The position numbers and the translations under genes were made by a program. The notes beneath the pieces were generated by a model. That model made no database searches and had not been told where the DNA came from. It worked only from the letters and a program-made list of their open reading frames with translations. 8,390 nucleotides of DNA from Enterocloster bolteae (GTDB taxonomy: Bacteria; Bacillota_A; Clostridia; Lachnospirales; Lachnospiraceae), in NCBI GenBank assembly GCA_021769025.1, contig JAETTS010000095.1, positions 1 to 8,390 of the forward strand. The letters are read 5' to 3'. Of the stretch, positions 5,453 to 8,390 are shown in pieces; the stretch's first letter is position 1, and each line of letters begins with the position of its first letter.

Positions 5453-7564
5453 TTACGCCATAGTGGGATTCTTTTCTCTATATGCCTTCCACACTACCTC
5501 AAAAGCCTGTGGGGAAGGAATCTCCTCCAGCTTTCTCACAGGCCGCCAAAAAGCCTTACATGTTTTGGTGTTCTTGTCATATCCGATCTCCTGAACCTCA
5601 TGCTGGTGTGCTCTTCCGTCCGGGCCGTCCAGGGAAAAGGCAGGCAAATAGGGAGGCCAACCGGTACATGCCTCCTCCAGGTAGATGGCTGAGCCTCTGC
5701 TTTTTCCTCCATGTTCTATGTATTCCATCATCGCCTCCAGATAGACCTTCTGACAGAGGCGCATATCATAATAGCGATAGAAGAATCCTATCTGCCTTGC
5801 CTTCCTTCGTTCTTCCTTTCTCTGTCGGTCTTTTTCATCTGTTTCCGCCGGACTTCCCGTTTCCGCCTGTTTTTTCGTTTCTACCTGTTTTTTCGTTTCT
5901 GCCTGATCGTTTGTTGCCTTCAGCTCTCCTGCCTCTGCCTGATCGCCCGCCGCCTCACTTTGGCTTATAGCTTCTATTTCTTTTAACTCCCTGTCAATCT
6001 CTAAAAGCATCTGTTCTATGCCTTTTCTGTCGCGAAGCATGGCTCCATAACGGCTCATCTGCCTGGCTGCATCCTGAAAACGTTTGGAAAGCGTCTCGTT
6101 TTCCTTGTTTTTCAAAATCTCAAGAATTCTTTCTCCCACAGCAATCCGCATCCTGGCCTGTTTTAAAAAATCTTCCTCCTCTTCTCTGCTCCATGTTCTT
6201 TTCTCGCTGCTGTGAGTCCCAATATACTGGGCGGCTCTGGTGGAGCCTGCCTGTCCGGCATTTAACGCGCTGCCTCCCGGGCGGTAGATTCCATGGGTTC
6301 CTGCCGCTTCCCCCACGGCAAAAAATCCCTTTATGTTCGTTTGCCACCAGGCATCTACAGAAAGCCCTCCATTGTTGTGCTGGGCACAGACCGCAATCTC
6401 CAGCATTTGGCTCTTCAGATCCACGCCATGCTCATCATAAAAGGCCACCGCCGGCTGGTTTAACCGGCACAGGCGTTCATATGGAGTCTGCCCCCATGCG
6501 CCTGCCTGTACCAGATACTCTCGCGTCTCCTGGGAAAGAGCTGCAAAGTCTACCGGCCTTTTTCCTGGATTTTCCCGATAATCCAACCACACCCGGCGTT
6601 TTTTTACACAGGTTTCCCGATAAACCAGAAGATCAATCATGGAGGAACCGCCGGCTGCCTTTCTGGCATCAAAAGGCCACTGGTATCCTTTTAAGAATAT
6701 CAGATCCATCATCTCCTCTGGCCTCGTTAAAACGTCCATGAGAAACTCTCTCTGATTTCCTCCGTCTTGGTCTGTGGAGACAAACCTTGGCAGCGCCTGC
6801 ATATAACTTCCACTGACATTCCACCGCGGCGTTACGGATGCCAGGCCATACTGCCATTCTGTCAGATTCTTTCCCAAAACGCCTGCCTCCAACGCCAATC
6901 CATTGGACCCAAACTGGCTGACTGGGTATACGCTGTCTCCATACATGCCAGCCGGCCCTCCGGTGGCATAAACTAAATTCCTGCACTGAATCAGAACATA
7001 GCTTCCGTTTTCCGTGTCAATGCACAAAACTCCGTACAGGCATTTTCTGGCACAGAGAATCTGAATCACCTGGCAATGATCCAGAATCTCTATGTTCTCT
7101 TGCCTCACTGCCTTTTCCAAAGCTTCTGTCATATATCGGGAGGTATAGGGGCCTGCGCTGGTGCCTCTGTCATTGGGATCATGATCCGTCTTATATCCTA
7201 CAAATTCTCCGTAGGTATCATGAGGAAACGGCACCCCCAGCTCTACCAACTTATAGAAACTCTGAGCGGAAAGTGCTGCCTCACACAGCGCATGATCTCC
7301 ATCTACGCATCCACCGTCATACAGCACCTGGGCCAGCCTTCGCACACTGTCCGGCTGCCCTCCGGACAGCGACAATTTATAATAGGTCTGCTTGTCTGAG
7401 CCAGTATTTCTGGATGTACCGGCATTCTTCTGTTCTGTCACAAGAAGGACATCCTCTATCCCATAGAGCCTTAACCGGTGGGCCGCATTGAATCCGGCTG
7501 CCCCGGATCCTACCACAACAGTATGGACTTTCAATTGTTCGATCTCTGCGTCTTTCCCTGTCAT
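5453..7564 (-). CDS. FAD-dependent oxidoreductase, fumarate reductase/succinate dehydrogenase flavoprotein type
   Basis: Likely cytoplasmic flavoenzyme of the FAD_binding_2 family; substrate unknown. With the ATG at 7564 it has 703 residues, longer than the roughly 580-600 of SdhA/FrdA. Seen: dinucleotide motif VVVGSGAAG (16-24), TSRNTGSDKQ (50-59), DRGTSAGPYTSRYM (132-145), ATGGPAGMYG (200-209), HNNGG (396-400), VGEAAG (417-422) and HGIYRPGGSALN (424-435). H396 and R428 align by pattern with substrate-binding His and Arg of the family; the usual TEGARGEGG segment appears replaced by a stretch around R260. A helical C-terminal domain is interrupted by a charged repeat insertion (about 534-590). 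No signal peptide, FMN_bind domain or cytochrome motif is present. The start at 7564 has AGGAAG 8 bases upstream; an in-frame ATG at 7648 would add 28 residues but has a poor site and extends beyond the family fold. Probably co-transcribed with the SDR. Confidence 0.85.
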   Translation of the reverse strand: MTGKDAEIEQLKVHTVVVGSGAAGFNAAHRLRLYGIEDVLLVTEQKNAGTSRNTGSDKQTYYKLSLSGGQPDSVRRLAQVLYDGGCVDGDHALCEAALSAQSFYKLVELGVPFPHDTYGEFVGYKTDHDPNDRGTSAGPYTSRYMTEALEKAVRQENIEILDHCQVIQILCARKCLYGVLCIDTENGSYVLIQCRNLVYATGGPAGMYGDSVYPVSQFGSNGLALEAGVLGKNLTEWQYGLASVTPRWNVSGSYMQALPRFVSTDQDGGNQREFLMDVLTRPEEMMDLIFLKGYQWPFDARKAAGGSSMIDLLVYRETCVKKRRVWLDYRENPGKRPVDFAALSQETREYLVQAGAWGQTPYERLCRLNQPAVAFYDEHGVDLKSQMLEIAVCAQHNNGGLSVDAWWQTNIKGFFAVGEAAGTHGIYRPGGSALNAGQAGSTRAAQYIGTHSSEKRTWSREEEEDFLKQARMRIAVGERILEILKNKENETLSKRFQDAARQMSRYGAMLRDRKGIEQMLLEIDRELKEIEAISQSEAAGDQAEAGELKATNDQAETKKQVETKKQAETGSPAETDEKDRQRKEERRKARQIGFFYRYYDMRLCQKVYLEAMMEYIEHGGKSRGSAIYLEEACTGWPPYLPAFSLDGPDGRAHQHEVQEIGYDKNTKTCKAFWRPVRKLEEIPSPQAFEVVWKAYREKNPTMA
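5852..5905 (-). repeat. Three 18-base tandem repeats inside the flavoprotein gene
   Basis: Codon-aligned 18-base units encode QAETKK, QVETKK and QAETGS. In a shifted register, the plus-strand copies 5866-5883 and 5884-5901 differ at only one base. Less exact relatives (PAET, DQAE) flank them within a Gln/Ala/Glu/Lys-rich stretch. The repeat is a multiple of three, so copy-number change by slippage would keep the frame. Confidence 0.85.
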
Positions 7565-7623
7565 TTCGCGCTCTTCCTTTCTCTCGTGCCTAGGGATTCC
7601 TGGGGCGCATTCCCTTCCAAGTG

Positions 7624-7680
7624 CTGCAAAAAACTTGCAGGATGGCATGCCCCGCTTTATTTCTTTGGCCCTTCTGGCCA
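7624..7680 (-). other. Two small hairpins between the SDR and flavoprotein genes
   Basis: CTGCAA and TTGCAG (7624-7640) form a perfect six-base-pair stem with a five-base loop. TGGCC and GGCCA (7666-7680) form a five-base-pair stem with a five-base loop, starting 5 bases after the SDR stop. Neither is followed by a T-run on the minus strand, so they look like intercistronic RNA structure rather than terminators. Some such pairs are expected by chance. Confidence 0.35.
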
Positions 7681-7685
7681 GGGAT

Positions 7686-8390
7686 TTACAGCCTTTTAAT
7701 GTGGAATCCTCCGTCTACATCAATATAATTCCCTGTGGTATACAAAAACTGATCGGAGCAAAAAGCACTGACCGCATCCGCCACGTCCTGGGCAGTTCCC
7801 CATCTTCGGATGGGAAAGGTTCCTCCTTCGATCAGGGCATCATATTTTTCCTGAACCTTACTTGTCATATCGGTCTTTATCACTCCCGGCCTTACCTCAT
7901 GAACCAGAATCCCCTCTCCGGCCAGTCGGTCTGCATACAACGTGGTGATCATGGTCATAGCACTCTTAGAAATGCAGTACTCACCTCGGTTAACAGAGGA
8001 AACCTCTGCGGAACAGGAACCCACATTGACAATGGTTCCTCGTTTCTTCCCCAACACTTCCTGGGTCAGCATCTGGTTAGCCACCTGCTGGGTCAAAAAC
8101 ATGGTTCCTTTTGCATTGATTCCCATAACCCGGTCATAGCTTTCTTCGGTCATATCCAAAAGATCGGCTCTTACAAGCGGGGCCACACCTGCGTTGTTCA
8201 CCAATACATCGATTCTTCCAAACCGTTTTACCGTCTCCCTCACCAGGCGTTCCCTGTCCTGGCTGCAATCTAAGCTACCCTGGATATAGTGCCAGGTAAT
8301 ACCCTCCTCATCCAAAATCTTTAATTGTTCCATACATACCTCTCTGGGCCTTGTGGCGAACACCGCAACCTGATACCCGTCCAACCCCAG
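7686..8390 (-). CDS. Short-chain dehydrogenase/reductase, 3-ketoacyl-ACP reductase-like (N-terminus off window)
   Basis: NAD(P)-dependent oxidoreductase of the SDR superfamily, cytoplasmic. 234 residues are visible; the frame is open to the edge, so the TGxxxGIG cofactor loop lies outside the window. Seen in visible numbering: NNAG at 65-68, catalytic triad S125, Y138 and K142 (YCISK), and RPGVIKTDM at 167-175. Together RGEYCISK, IKTDMT, KYDALI and a C-terminus ending in KRL closely resemble, from memory, the FabG-like subfamily labelled 3-ketoacyl-ACP reductase (PRK12745). Members of that group often sit in catabolic operons, so a role in fatty acid synthesis is doubtful and the substrate is unknown. 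The gene precedes the flavoprotein gene by 121 bases on the same strand, with no clear terminator between. Confidence 0.9.
   Translation of the reverse strand: MGLDGYQVAVFATRPREVCMEQLKILDEEGITWHYIQGSLDCSQDRERLVRETVKRFGRIDVLVNNAGVAPLVRADLLDMTEESYDRVMGINAKGTMFLTQQVANQMLTQEVLGKKRGTIVNVGSCSAEVSSVNRGEYCISKSAMTMITTLYADRLAGEGILVHEVRPGVIKTDMTSKVQEKYDALIEGGTFPIRRWGTAQDVADAVSAFCSDQFLYTTGNYIDVDGGFHIKRL

Noticed and set aside
5848..5905. Short tandem repeat considered as a CRISPR-like array
   Set aside because: The units are contiguous with no spacers, codon-aligned and inside a coding frame.
7488..8273. Plus-strand frame of 261 codons opposite the SDR gene
   Set aside because: The minus strand encodes an SDR with intact catalytic motifs; the opposite frame is a shadow with no recognisable domain.

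Overview
The window reads as chromosomal DNA of an anaerobic Firmicute, most likely a Lachnospiraceae-type clostridium. This rests on the gene order rnfCDGEAB, the short (about 440-residue) RnfC, very strong AGGAGG-type ribosome binding sites, a base composition near one half G+C in genes, and AT-rich intergenic DNA. The species call is inference. Every gene I can support lies on the minus strand, so transcription runs from high to low coordinates.

Right part (8390 to 5453): a short-chain dehydrogenase/reductase (SDR) whose N-terminus is cut by the window edge, then a 703-residue flavoprotein of the fumarate reductase/succinate dehydrogenase type. They are separated by 121 bases holding two small hairpins and no convincing terminator, so they probably share a transcript. 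The flavoprotein carries a charged, low-complexity insertion with 18-base tandem repeats. No iron-sulfur or membrane partner for it is visible, and its substrate is unknown.

Middle (5452 to 4892): a 561-base gap without a convincing gene. It holds an AT-rich tract, a weak terminator candidate, a Rex-like sequence, a pair of 8-base direct repeats, a near-consensus SigA promoter (TTGAGA, 17 bases, TATACT with extended TG) and an untranslated leader of about 113 bases with nested inverted repeats.

Left part (4891 to 1): the rnf operon in the order rnfC, rnfD, rnfG, rnfE, rnfA, rnfB, with rnfB running off the edge. It encodes the membrane-bound ferredoxin:NAD+ oxidoreductase that couples electron flow to Na+ or H+ export. 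RnfB (Fe-S protein) exchanges electrons with ferredoxin and RnfC (FMN, two 4Fe-4S) with NAD(H). RnfA and RnfE form the membrane core with paired conserved cysteines. RnfG and RnfD carry covalent FMN at DxxSGAT threonines. Genes are 8 to 19 bases apart or overlap by four, and at each spaced junction the upstream stop codon abuts or overlaps the next ribosome binding site.

The most unusual feature in the operon is a C-terminal tail of about 70 residues on RnfE, with a four-cysteine motif followed by a predicted charged helix. I see no CRISPR array, insertion sequence, tRNA or rRNA. The window is mainly an ordinary energy-conservation locus, with a few points worth checking rather than an obviously new system.
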